DNA of 15,414 bases from Sedimentisphaerales bacterium (GTDB taxonomy: Bacteria > Planctomycetota > Phycisphaerae > Sedimentisphaerales > Anaerobacaceae): positions 1 through 15,414 of the forward strand of contig JAFGTU010000423.1 in the NCBI GenBank assembly GCA_016933985.1, read 5' to 3'. A model generated the notes under the pieces. The model was given only the letters and a program-made list of their open reading frames with translations, was not told where the DNA came from and did no database searches. This document shows, piece after piece, positions 7,632 through 15,219 of the stretch (position 1 is its first letter; every line of letters starts with the position of its first letter). The translations under genes and the position numbers were made by a program.

Positions 7632-8969
7632 CTAATTCCACATCTCCTGCAGATACTTCGGCAGCATCGAGCACTCACGCGGCCCGACCATAATCTCCCA
7701 GTTTGTTGCCTCTTCGAGCTTGCCGCTCATGACAGCCACGTAGCCGGGGATAATCAGCTTGCGGTGCTTGACCAGTTTCTCCACGTCGAACTTGGTCATC
7801 GCATCGGCCACCGTTTTCTCATTGAGCTTATCGCCGGAATAAGCCGTCAATACGCTTGTTCCCTCGGTATCCACCACGAGGATATAGCTCGGCACTCTGC
7901 TGGCCTCGACGTCCGATTCGACCGTGTAATAAGTCAGCGAGAAGTTCGTCGTGAACATAACCGGCGAATTCTCGTTCGGCTCGCCGATTCTGTAAACCTT
8001 CGGCTCGACCTGAACCGGTTTCTGCGGATCTGTGAAGATATTCATCACAGCAGTCAGCATCGGCAAGACCGCCCACGGCTCAACCGTATCGATTACGATT
8101 ATCCCCGAATACTTGCAAATCAGGCTTATCGCGGCGGCCATCTGAGTATCGGCATCGCCCTCGCTCACAAACGATATGGTCGGGTAGCCTAACGGCCTGA
8201 AAACCTTCTTCAGCGAGAGCACCCGCATCCTCGACGCATTGTACATCTGCTCCTGCCGGCTCAGCCCCTCGAGATTCAGGACAATATCTTCGACGCCGGC
8301 GGCCTTGATCTTCTCGCTCAAATCAGCAAGGGCCTCTATCGAGCCGGCCTTGGCGACCAGCGGGCAGCCGTTATCTTTGGCTATCTTGGCCATTGCCTCA
8401 ACTGTCTCGACCGTAGCCGATGCGAGCAACGAAACACGTCCTTTAACCGCCGCCGCCCCACCAGCCATTGCATCGGCCGAATCCGTCACCAATACAAGCG
8501 CAAGGTCGCTGGCCTCCTTCGCCGCCGAACAAGCCGAGGCGAATGATTTAGCCGAACCGCTGTCATTAACGACCGCCAATGCCTTGATCCCGATTTTCTC
8601 CCCAACTCGCTCGAATTGAAGGGCGTTCACAGCCTCAATGCGCTGCTTAAAATCATCACCGGTCAGCTTGTCCGAGACCCTCGCCGCCAAAATCGTCGGG
8701 CTGTGGAACTTCTCCTCGTGTCGGAAGAGCACCGTCTCCTGCCCGGTCTGAACCTGATTATCTCCGCTGCCAAACACGACCTTCCGCATCGGCGGCGCCG
8801 CCGCGGCGGCGAGCTTGTTCTTGGCTTCGTCGGAGACGTCCGGGCAGTCATCCAGCTTGGCGCGCTTCTGCGCCAGCGCCATGGCAAACGCCAGGCAGGT
8901 GGGCATCCCGCACTTCTTGCAATTCGTCTTAGGCAAGAGCTTAAATATATCCAATCCTGTCAGTGCCAT
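7632..8969 (-). CDS. acsC: Corrinoid iron-sulfur protein large (gamma) subunit AcsC
   Basis: This 445-residue subunit carries the low-potential 4Fe-4S cluster and, with AcsD, the cobalamin that shuttles methyl from AcsE to AcsB. The N-terminal cluster motif is intact: Cys17, Cys20, Cys25 and Cys42 in NCKKCGMPTC…DDC. A short Ala-rich linker (AAAAAPP, about residue 53) leads into a TIM-barrel domain, and a C-terminal cobalamin-binding domain ends near GPRECSMLPKYLQEMW. Length and domain order are normal for bacterial AcsC. The start is an ATG at 8967-8969 with AGAGGAAG upstream. It follows acsB by 48 bases and precedes the reactivator acsV by 33 to 66 bases, depending on which acsV start is used. 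Confidence 0.97.
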   Translation of the reverse strand: MALTGLDIFKLLPKTNCKKCGMPTCLAFAMALAQKRAKLDDCPDVSDEAKNKLAAAAAPPMRKVVFGSGDNQVQTGQETVLFRHEEKFHSPTILAARVSDKLTGDDFKQRIEAVNALQFERVGEKIGIKALAVVNDSGSAKSFASACSAAKEASDLALVLVTDSADAMAGGAAAVKGRVSLLASATVETVEAMAKIAKDNGCPLVAKAGSIEALADLSEKIKAAGVEDIVLNLEGLSRQEQMYNASRMRVLSLKKVFRPLGYPTISFVSEGDADTQMAAAISLICKYSGIIVIDTVEPWAVLPMLTAVMNIFTDPQKPVQVEPKVYRIGEPNENSPVMFTTNFSLTYYTVESDVEASRVPSYILVVDTEGTSVLTAYSGDKLNEKTVADAMTKFDVEKLVKHRKLIIPGYVAVMSGKLEEATNWEIMVGPRECSMLPKYLQEMWN

Positions 8970-9017
8970 AATGTGCTTCCTCTTATCAGTGTGTTCGAAA
9001 TCCTTAATCGAAAACCA

Positions 9018-11204
9018 TTAGAACATCGGTTCGAGCGCCATCGCCGGATGCTCGGCCTTGGTGATAAACTCAAGAACTTCCTCCTCGGTAGTGGCCGTAG
9101 TTTCGTCGGAGATCTTTTTGAGGAACTCCTCGCCGCCGAGACCAAGATCCTCGGCCCTCTTGATAAACGTATCCTTAATGTCGTCTTTAAGCATCGTCGG
9201 CATCCAGACAATCCTCCTGATGCCGCCTTCGGCTGCGATGAACTTTTTCGAGTTTATATAATGCTTTGAGTGTCCGATGAATCCGGGCGTCTGGTTTCCG
9301 CCGCCCACAGTCCCGGCCAGAGTCGAGAACTTCATCCCGCAGGGCGTCATCTCGGCGTACTCCCGGTTGACAATCATAATCCCGCCGGTCATCGGCAGAA
9401 TCGCGGCGATGCATTCAAAGCATCCGCACGATGTCATCGGATCAGTGATCATGCTGTACTGGCTCATCTTAGGAATATTCCCGCCGCTGGCCCGCTGAAC
9501 GAACTCGTTGACTCGCTCCCACTGCCCAATCTTTGGCTCGATGCAGGCGCCTTTGTTTATCGGCTGGTTTGGCCCCGATGGCGTAATCTCGTGTGCCGCC
9601 CGGCAGTCAAGCCAGCTATACGCCCCGCACAGCCCCGGGCGCTCCGGCGAGACTACGCAGACGTGGTTCGGAGCAAAGCTCTGGCAAAGCGTGCAGGAAT
9701 AATATGTCTCAACGTCTTCATCCTGCATACCCTCCAGCCTTGCATCGCGCTCGGCATACACGGCTTGAGCCTGCTCACGCAGCTTCAGCACCTCTTTTTC
9801 GTCGGTGCATAGCGTCACCTGCACCTTGTCGATGATGCTCGAATACTCGTCGTGATACTTTGCGTGCAGCAGCTTGCCGATGTGCTCGAGCTTGAAACCG
9901 GCCTTGGCGGCGCCATTGCTGATTCGCACCCAGTTTATGTCGCGCTGCCCCATGTGCCACAGCCCCTGGGCCTCGTTCAGGAACGTATGCACCTGCCGCT
10001 CCAGAACGGGCTCGAAGTCGGGCTGCATCTTTCGCCCGGCCACCTCGATCAATATGCCCAGCGGCAGCTTTCCGCCCGCTTTGAGCGTATCGACGTCCGG
10101 CCCCTTGACTACAACTTTGCCGTCCTCAATCTCGTTGATTTCCCGCGTGCGGACCCACTCGAATGCAGGCGTCCGCTGCCCGCCGAACTCGCAGTGCATC
10201 TCTTCCTTGCGAATACGCTCCCCCTCGAACGCAGGGCTGACGGATACCGGGATGTCTATTTTCGTGATCTTGATCTTCAGGCCTCGGACCTCGATAGACT
10301 TTTCGACAATCTGGTCGTGCGGGATGTTCGAAACCACGTGTTCGTAGGTGCACACGCCGGTCGGAAGAATCTGCGGAATATCGGAATCGGCGATAACGGG
10401 GAAGCCGTAGTTTATCGCCCCGGCCGCCGTGGCGTACCATTCGTCCGTAACCTCGCCCAAAGGCATCACAAATGCGAATATCCTGTTCTTGTTATAAAGC
10501 AGGTTGCGTCTGAAGTCGCCTGCTTGCACCCCTCCGAAACTCAACGCCGCCCGGCTGGCGAAACCAAGAGAATAGATTGCCGCCGTTATCTCCCTGCCGA
10601 AAGGAACAAGCCGAGTCTCCCATCCCAACTGCACGCCCCCCTCAACAAGCTGCTCGGAAAATGTCGTCCCGTTATAGTGGCCGCACATAAATACGTACAG
10701 GAATCTTTCCTGCAGCTTGCGGGCAATGGTGACCGCCGTCTCAACGTCCGGCGCAGAGCCGACGACCGCCGCAAAGCCCGGAGCCGTGCCGTCAACGAAC
10801 TGTATCCCGCGCTCGCGCAAGATAATATCGTCGGCCGCCCCGAGCCATATCCCGTCCACCGGATTGGGCCCGATCAGATACTTACACCCTTCAATAACCT
10901 CTTCTGCAAAAAGCGTCGCCATGCCCGCATCGAGCGCGTGCCCAAGGTAGGGCACCCACAGGTCGTCATCGACATGAGGCGGAAGCAGATCTTTGACGTC
11001 CTTCAAAACCTCTTCAAAATCGGCCAGTGTCCGGACTTCTCTGCCGGTCATCGAGTAGATGATGGGCATAAAGTACCCCGTATTCGGAAACTCGACCGGA
11101 CAGTCATTGCCCTTTTCCTTGATAGCTCTGTTCAGAATCTCCTCGGCCTGCTCGGCAATCTTATAGGCGCCGCGTATGGCTGCTGATGCTATAATCTTTG
11201 ACAT
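9018..11204 (-). CDS. acsB: Acetyl-CoA synthase AcsB (CODH/ACS complex)
   Basis: This 728-residue protein condenses CO, a methyl group from the corrinoid protein and CoA into acetyl-CoA at the nickel A-cluster. The 4Fe-4S ligands are Cys504, Cys507, Cys516 and Cys526 in CTLCQSFAPNHVC…GLC, with the same x2, x8, x9 spacing as Moorella AcsB. The distal-nickel motif Cys593-Gly594-Cys595 (SCGCFEC) is intact. Full length with the N-terminal CODH-docking domain marks the bacterial type rather than the shorter archaeal CdhC. The ATG start at 11202-11204 gives MSKIIASAAIRGA; its ribosome site is weak (GAG about 7 bases upstream). It follows acsA by 97 bases, consistent with co-production of the two complex partners. 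Confidence 0.98.
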   Translation of the reverse strand: MSKIIASAAIRGAYKIAEQAEEILNRAIKEKGNDCPVEFPNTGYFMPIIYSMTGREVRTLADFEEVLKDVKDLLPPHVDDDLWVPYLGHALDAGMATLFAEEVIEGCKYLIGPNPVDGIWLGAADDIILRERGIQFVDGTAPGFAAVVGSAPDVETAVTIARKLQERFLYVFMCGHYNGTTFSEQLVEGGVQLGWETRLVPFGREITAAIYSLGFASRAALSFGGVQAGDFRRNLLYNKNRIFAFVMPLGEVTDEWYATAAGAINYGFPVIADSDIPQILPTGVCTYEHVVSNIPHDQIVEKSIEVRGLKIKITKIDIPVSVSPAFEGERIRKEEMHCEFGGQRTPAFEWVRTREINEIEDGKVVVKGPDVDTLKAGGKLPLGILIEVAGRKMQPDFEPVLERQVHTFLNEAQGLWHMGQRDINWVRISNGAAKAGFKLEHIGKLLHAKYHDEYSSIIDKVQVTLCTDEKEVLKLREQAQAVYAERDARLEGMQDEDVETYYSCTLCQSFAPNHVCVVSPERPGLCGAYSWLDCRAAHEITPSGPNQPINKGACIEPKIGQWERVNEFVQRASGGNIPKMSQYSMITDPMTSCGCFECIAAILPMTGGIMIVNREYAEMTPCGMKFSTLAGTVGGGNQTPGFIGHSKHYINSKKFIAAEGGIRRIVWMPTMLKDDIKDTFIKRAEDLGLGGEEFLKKISDETTATTEEEVLEFITKAEHPAMALEPMF

Positions 11205-11301
11205 AAGCTTAACTCGCTTTCAAATCTAACCTTCTCTCGCTATTCAATCCCATGAAATGCAAACGCCTTTGACGCTTGCGGTATTTGACTCTCATACGCT
11301 T

Positions 11302-13239
11302 TTACTCCACGGCCAAAGCCCGTCGGTCCTCCATATCGTAAAGCTTTCGTTCCCTTGCCTTGTTGATACCGAGCGCGTCCCGCTTGCTCTCGATGTGCTC
11401 AATCATCAAGTGGGCGGCCTTTACCGGATCCGCCTCGAACGCCCATTTGCCGCCAACGTCTTTTTCCATTTCGTCCGTCAGATAACGGGTCAGATTCGGC
11501 GCCCCCAGCACAGGCAACGGCTCGGCGATAACGGTATAGACGCCGGAAGCGACGAAGTACATCCCGATCGAAACCGCCTTCTCCGACATCCATTCCGGCG
11601 CCGCCCCGGCCACCGGTAGCTCTGATATATCTTCGCCCAATCCGCCTTCGGCAACCACATTCGACAGGATGGTCAGAATCCTGCTGTTATCCACGCACGA
11701 GCCAACGTGTAGCACCGGCGGTATGCCAACCGCCTCGCAAACCTCCGCCAGCCCGGGCCCGCAGTACTTCGCCGCCGCCTCCGGCCTCATCAGCCCCGCC
11801 TTCCCTGCCGCAATCGCGCTGCACCCCGTACTCACCACCAGAACATCATTCTTGATGAGTTCCTTTATCATTGCCAGATGGCCGTAGTCGTGCACCTGCT
11901 TCGGATTGTTGCACCCCACCACTCCGGCTGCACCGCGAATCCGACCATTGATAACGTTGTCGTTAAGTGGCCGATAACTTGCACGGAAGCGCCCCCCGAG
12001 ATGGTGGAAAATATTCTCAGTGTTAAAACCCGCAATCCCACGCTCAGACACCCCCGGAATATGACAGGCGCCTTTCCTGTTCCCGAAATTATCAATGGCC
12101 ATCTTGACTATTTCCCGTGCCGTCTCTATCGCCCTGTCCTCGTGGAATTCGATATGTTGTGCTCCTGCAATCTTGCACTTCGGCGACGTCGTGATTAGCT
12201 TGGTGTGAAAGCAATCCGCCAGCGAACCCAGCGCAGGCATGATGCACTGCACATCCACCAGCATAACTTCGACCGCCCCCGTCATCAGGGCCAGCTCCTG
12301 TTGCAAAAAGTTCCCGGCAACCGGTATCCCGTGCCGCATCAGTATCTCATTGGCAGTGCAGCAGATACCAGAGAGGTTGATGCCCTTGGCGCCTTTATCC
12401 TTAGCCGCCTTTATCATCTCCGGTTCCTGAGATACCGCTACGATTATATCCGACAGTGTCGGCTCGTGGCCGTGCACGATTATGTTCACCTGTTCGCTGT
12501 CGAGCACGCCCAAATTCGTCCCGAATCGAATCGGCCACGGGCTCCCGAAAAGAATGTCGGAGACTTCCGTTGCTATAAGCGACCCGCCCCATCCATCGGC
12601 CAAACAGGCCCTAATACCCTGTTTCATCAGATTCTTGTAATCCGAACCCACGCCCATATGGGTTCTGTGCATTATCTCCACGATCTCGCGGTCGATCGCG
12701 CGCGGAGTTACGCCGAATTCCTCCCAGACCTTTTGCCTGGCCGGTGGAGGATAAGCAGCCGCGCTGATAAGAGTCCCCTCGTGTTTGCCGAATTCCGACA
12801 GCATCGTTTCGGCGAGATCTTTGGCAATCTCATTCGTCTCTCTGCCCTCTATTTTTATTCCATACCTTGCTGCAACTTCCATCAGTTTCAGCCCGTCCTT
12901 GATCGTGTAATCGCAACTATCGCTCTCCGCCGCCATCTTGAGCGTGTGTGCGACGTCCCGCCCATGGTCGGAATGCGCCGCCGCTCCACCGGCAATCATC
13001 CGCACAAGGTTCCTGGCCGCTATTGTGTCGGCGTCAGCCCCACAAATACCCAACGGCGCCTTCTTCGTAATCCGGCACGGACCCATGCTGCAAATCCGGC
13101 AGCATATTCCCTGTTTGCCGAAGCCGCACTGCGGCGATTGTGCTTCAAGCCGGTCCCAGGCGTTTTCCCGCCCGGCCTTCGCCATCAGCTCTATCATTTC
13201 CTGTGAGGCCTTGTCGCAACTGCGTTCTTTAGCTTCCAT
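11302..13239 (-). CDS. acsA: Ni,Fe carbon monoxide dehydrogenase catalytic subunit (AcsA/CooS)
   Basis: This 645-residue homodimeric enzyme interconverts CO2 and CO and feeds CO through a tunnel to AcsB. All cluster ligands expected from CooS structures are visible. D-cluster: Cys38 and Cys46. B-cluster: Cys47, Cys50, Cys55 and Cys66 (CCRICSMGPC…GIC). C-cluster: a His in VHGHEP (256/258), Cys294, Cys332, Cys443, Cys473 and Cys515. Lys554 in SEKAVSIG matches the conserved catalytic lysine region. Length is normal for bacterial CODH. The ATG at 13237-13239 has GAGGAAT upstream. It lies 69 bases after a CooC-type gene and just before acsB, so it is assigned as the ACS-partner AcsA rather than a stand-alone CooS. 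No CooF ferredoxin gene is adjacent. Confidence 0.98.
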   Translation of the reverse strand: MEAKERSCDKASQEMIELMAKAGRENAWDRLEAQSPQCGFGKQGICCRICSMGPCRITKKAPLGICGADADTIAARNLVRMIAGGAAAHSDHGRDVAHTLKMAAESDSCDYTIKDGLKLMEVAARYGIKIEGRETNEIAKDLAETMLSEFGKHEGTLISAAAYPPPARQKVWEEFGVTPRAIDREIVEIMHRTHMGVGSDYKNLMKQGIRACLADGWGGSLIATEVSDILFGSPWPIRFGTNLGVLDSEQVNIIVHGHEPTLSDIIVAVSQEPEMIKAAKDKGAKGINLSGICCTANEILMRHGIPVAGNFLQQELALMTGAVEVMLVDVQCIMPALGSLADCFHTKLITTSPKCKIAGAQHIEFHEDRAIETAREIVKMAIDNFGNRKGACHIPGVSERGIAGFNTENIFHHLGGRFRASYRPLNDNVINGRIRGAAGVVGCNNPKQVHDYGHLAMIKELIKNDVLVVSTGCSAIAAGKAGLMRPEAAAKYCGPGLAEVCEAVGIPPVLHVGSCVDNSRILTILSNVVAEGGLGEDISELPVAGAAPEWMSEKAVSIGMYFVASGVYTVIAEPLPVLGAPNLTRYLTDEMEKDVGGKWAFEADPVKAAHLMIEHIESKRDALGINKARERKLYDMEDRRALAVE

Positions 13240-13308
13240 AGAAATTCCTCATTCTATCCAACTAACGCCTGATTCTTACAAGAGATTCATTACCTTCGTC
13301 CAGTATGA

Positions 13309-14115
13309 TTATCCGACCTTCGACGAAAGAAGGTCGATCAGACTCCTTTTCGCGCGTTTCAGTTCTTCTACAACCTCTGCGTCAGCCTCGAATATCGGTT
13401 CACGCTTCAGGTCTGCTTGCTGCAGCGCCGAACTGTAGGGCAGACTGCCCAGAAGGACTATACCGTCTAATTGCGACTCTATCAACTCTCTTTGGCCCGG
13501 ATCCGTTACCTTGTTGGCAATCGCTCCGATGCACCTGATTCCCAGTTCTCCTGCCATTACAGCAATATTGTTGGCCGCCTCAATGCTCCTGCCCCCGGGT
13601 TCCACGACCAGCACCATAGCGTCGATGCCCTGAACGCTCGCTCGACCCATAAATTCCACGCCCGCCGCCAGATCTACCAACACGACTTCCTCCCGCTGTA
13701 GCGTTGTATGGGCCAGCAGGGTCTTCAAAAACGCCCCTTCCGGACACGCACATCCGCCTCCGCCCTGCGTAATGGCTCCCAAAACGAGCAGCCTAAGCCT
13801 GCCTCCAACGCGCCTACCTATATCAAGCGAGTACCGCTCGGGAAGATCGCTGACCTTCGGATTCAGCTTGAAATACGCTCCGATTGCCTCCTTGCCGGCG
13901 CCCGTCCGCTCGGCTATCAAGTCTTTCATCGCAATAAGCGGTTCAGGGCTTCGTTCGCGGGGTATTCCAAAGGCCGAGGCCAGGCTCGTCGTCGGGTCTG
14001 CATCGATAGCCAAAACCTCCAACCCGTCTTCGGAGAATAACTCCGCCCAAACCGCGCAGACCGTCGTCTTGCCGACACCGCCTTTGCCACCGATAGCTAT
14101 CTTTCTGCCAGCCAT
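13309..14115 (-). CDS. cooC: CooC-type CODH nickel-insertion ATPase, first copy
   Basis: This 268-residue SIMIBI ATPase of the MinD/CooC family has the deviant Walker A KGGVGKTT (residues 11-18), the IDADPTTS switch (37-44) and a CxC pair at Cys122-Cys124 (GGGGCACPEG), the CooC metal-binding signature. The family binds nickel and uses ATP to mature the CODH C-cluster. It is the first gene after the strong promoter and lies 69 bases before acsA, which supports a CODH role. It is clearly divergent from the second copy at 4847-5602, which has a different sequence around its CxC pair. The ATG at 14113-14115 gives MAGRKIAIGGKGG; the frame is closed by a TAG shortly upstream, so no earlier start exists. 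The ribosome site is weak (TTTGGA directly before ATG). Confidence 0.94.
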   Translation of the reverse strand: MAGRKIAIGGKGGVGKTTVCAVWAELFSEDGLEVLAIDADPTTSLASAFGIPRERSPEPLIAMKDLIAERTGAGKEAIGAYFKLNPKVSDLPERYSLDIGRRVGGRLRLLVLGAITQGGGGCACPEGAFLKTLLAHTTLQREEVVLVDLAAGVEFMGRASVQGIDAMVLVVEPGGRSIEAANNIAVMAGELGIRCIGAIANKVTDPGQRELIESQLDGIVLLGSLPYSSALQQADLKREPIFEADAEVVEELKRAKRSLIDLLSSKVG

Positions 14116-14128
14116 TCCAAACGTGATG

Positions 14129-14149
14129 ACGGCCTATAGACACGGCCGT
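14129..14149 (-). promoter_or_regulatory. Leader hairpin just upstream of cooC
   Basis: In the minus-strand leader, ACGGCC (14144-14149) can pair with GGCCGT (14129-14134) around a 9-nt loop. It ends 13 bases before the cooC ATG. The only strong purine-rich site in the leader, GGGAGG (14154-14159), lies upstream of this hairpin, too far from the ATG in linear distance. CACGGCCGTG within it is also a 10-base palindrome and could instead be a protein-binding site. Function is unknown. Confidence 0.3.
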
Positions 14150-14201
14150 GCGTCCTCCCATACTTGAACAGCACAGAATCGAGTCACTTGTAGAGTACTA
14201 T

Positions 14202-14230
14202 AAGATAGGACTTCTGCCCGTCTATGTCAA
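14202..14230 (-). promoter_or_regulatory. Sigma70-type promoter of the cooC-acsA operon
   Basis: The minus strand shows a perfect -35 TTGACA (14225-14230), a 17-base spacer and a -10 TATCTT (14202-14207; 4 of 6 consensus). The predicted start is near 14195, giving a leader of about 80 nt before cooC. This is the best promoter match I found in the window, and it sits in the 261-base gap between the DUF3786 gene and cooC, where an operon promoter is expected. The rest of 14116-14376 holds the leader and a weak GC-rich stretch with no gene. Confidence 0.7.
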
Positions 14231-14376
14231 GCGCTATGCTCAGACTCTTTGTATTTTTTTCTCAAACAGGTAAAGACCGCAAGCCCTAAGCCTAAACCTG
14301 CCCTTTCGGGGCGACGGGGCAATAAAGCGATGCAATAGCGTGAAACGGATAATTGCGGGGGCTTTCCGACGATGGC

Positions 14377-14985
14377 TTAACAGCCTGCCCCTCCAACCTC
14401 AAGCAGTTTCTTCACGGTCAGGTTCACGGTAGCCCACAGGGCGTCCAGCGGTATTTGGGCGGCGGCCGTTTGATCGAATAATATGGACGCTCTGGCGTCA
14501 TACTCTTCGTCTTTTCGCCAGATTACCAAGGTCAACGGGATGCGAGGCAGCACATTCAGCCGGATTGACGCATCGCCAAATTCGCATTGCTCGGCGTCAA
14601 ATTGCTCTGAGGCCCGTATCAAGCCTTCCGGATTGTCGCCAAAGGCCCTCGCCAGCCTGTCCGTTGGCAGGGTATGGAGCCCTCTAAAGAAGAATTGCCC
14701 GCCCGGCAGCGACTCAGCCTTGACCAGCTTGCCCGCAAAGGGAATATCTTTCGCGCCGAGCAGATAGGCCAATATGCAAAGCTGTTCGATATACCCTGCA
14801 TCCTCGGGCGTTGAATCATCCCGAAGCACAGATATGCTGAGTCCGCCGAGATTCACTTCATACCGGCTATTGAGCATCGTTACGATACAGCGATCAGGGT
14901 CGCTCAGAAACCGACAACCCGCCCTCTTGGCTATTTTCTCCGGATTCAGCTTAGCCACTTGTTCCCAAAGCCCCTCGTGTGTCAT
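14377..14985 (-). CDS. DUF3786 domain-containing protein
   Basis: I recognise this 202-residue protein as a DUF3786 family member from its pattern: an N-terminal LWEQVAKLNPEKIAKRAGCRF, a short strand-rich part with YEVNLGG, then YIEQLCILAYLLGAKDIPFAGKL, the FFRGLHTLP segment, and a C-terminal LPRIPLTLVIWRKDEEY-DARASILFD block ending in a helix. Members are often near CODH/ACS or corrinoid protein genes in anaerobes; the molecular function is not known to me. There is no signal peptide or membrane segment, so it is probably cytosolic. I start it at ATG 14983-14985, where the domain begins and which lies downstream of a likely promoter. The frame is open to a TTG at 15141 (254 residues), and ATGs at 15063 and 15039 are alternatives. 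It is separated from cooC by 261 bases and its own promoter. Confidence 0.8.
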   Translation of the reverse strand: MTHEGLWEQVAKLNPEKIAKRAGCRFLSDPDRCIVTMLNSRYEVNLGGLSISVLRDDSTPEDAGYIEQLCILAYLLGAKDIPFAGKLVKAESLPGGQFFFRGLHTLPTDRLARAFGDNPEGLIRASEQFDAEQCEFGDASIRLNVLPRIPLTLVIWRKDEEYDARASILFDQTAAAQIPLDALWATVNLTVKKLLEVGGAGC

Positions 14986-15061
14986 ATTGTCCAATATCCC
15001 GCCGCCACTGTTTGTAGTCTTTGCCGGGGTCAAACGCATACCCACGTTCTTCTTGGGTGCC

Positions 15062-15090
15062 ATAATACGCTGGTTCGACGGCTTGTGCAA
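15062..15090 (-). promoter_or_regulatory. Possible promoter of the DUF3786 gene
   Basis: The minus strand has a -10 TATTAT (15062-15067; 5 of 6 consensus) 17 bases from a weaker -35 TTGCAC (15085-15090; 3 of 6). A start near 15055 would leave a leader of about 70 nt before ATG 14985 and would exclude the ATG at 15063 and the TTG at 15141 as translation starts. Confidence 0.4.
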
Positions 15091-15201
15091 GGATTGATAA
15101 GAAGCTGAATGAGAAACGCTTGACCTCATAGACTTGCCCAATCAAGACCTTTCCGCGTAAAAAAGGACGGCTGGGCTGGGACTCGGAGCAAGAGAGGAAT
15201 G

Positions 15202-15216
15202 AGCGGTAATGCCGCT
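15202..15216 (-). terminator. Weak hairpin after the nqrF-like stop
   Basis: AGCGG (15212-15216 on the minus strand) pairs with CCGCT (15202-15206) around a 5-nt loop, 3 bases after the stop. It is followed by pyrimidine-rich but not T-run sequence; a run of six T lies about 40 bases further on. It may be a weak terminator of the upstream transcript. Confidence 0.2.
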
Positions 15217-15219
15217 GAC

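Noticed and set aside
9852..11186. 444-codon open frame on the plus strand opposite acsB
   Set aside because: It is fully antisense to a secure gene, its product is Arg/His/Leu-rich without any family motif, and it reflects third-position GC bias of acsB.
12205..13206. 333-codon open frame on the plus strand opposite acsA
   Set aside because: It is antisense to CODH with all cluster ligands intact; the predicted product has no recognisable motif and is a codon-bias shadow.
13943..14161. 72-codon frame starting after the GGGAGG region and overlapping cooC
   Set aside because: It runs inside cooC in another frame, is Arg/Gly-rich and has no motif; the conserved CooC frame explains the sequence.
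14247..14260. T-rich run on the plus strand as a terminator
   Set aside because: There is no GC hairpin before it and no plus-strand gene to terminate; on the transcribed minus strand it is an A-run.
14986..15141. 52-codon N-terminal extension of the DUF3786 protein from a TTG
   Set aside because: It is low-complexity and unlike the domain, and a likely promoter at 15062-15090 lies inside it; kept only as an alternative start.
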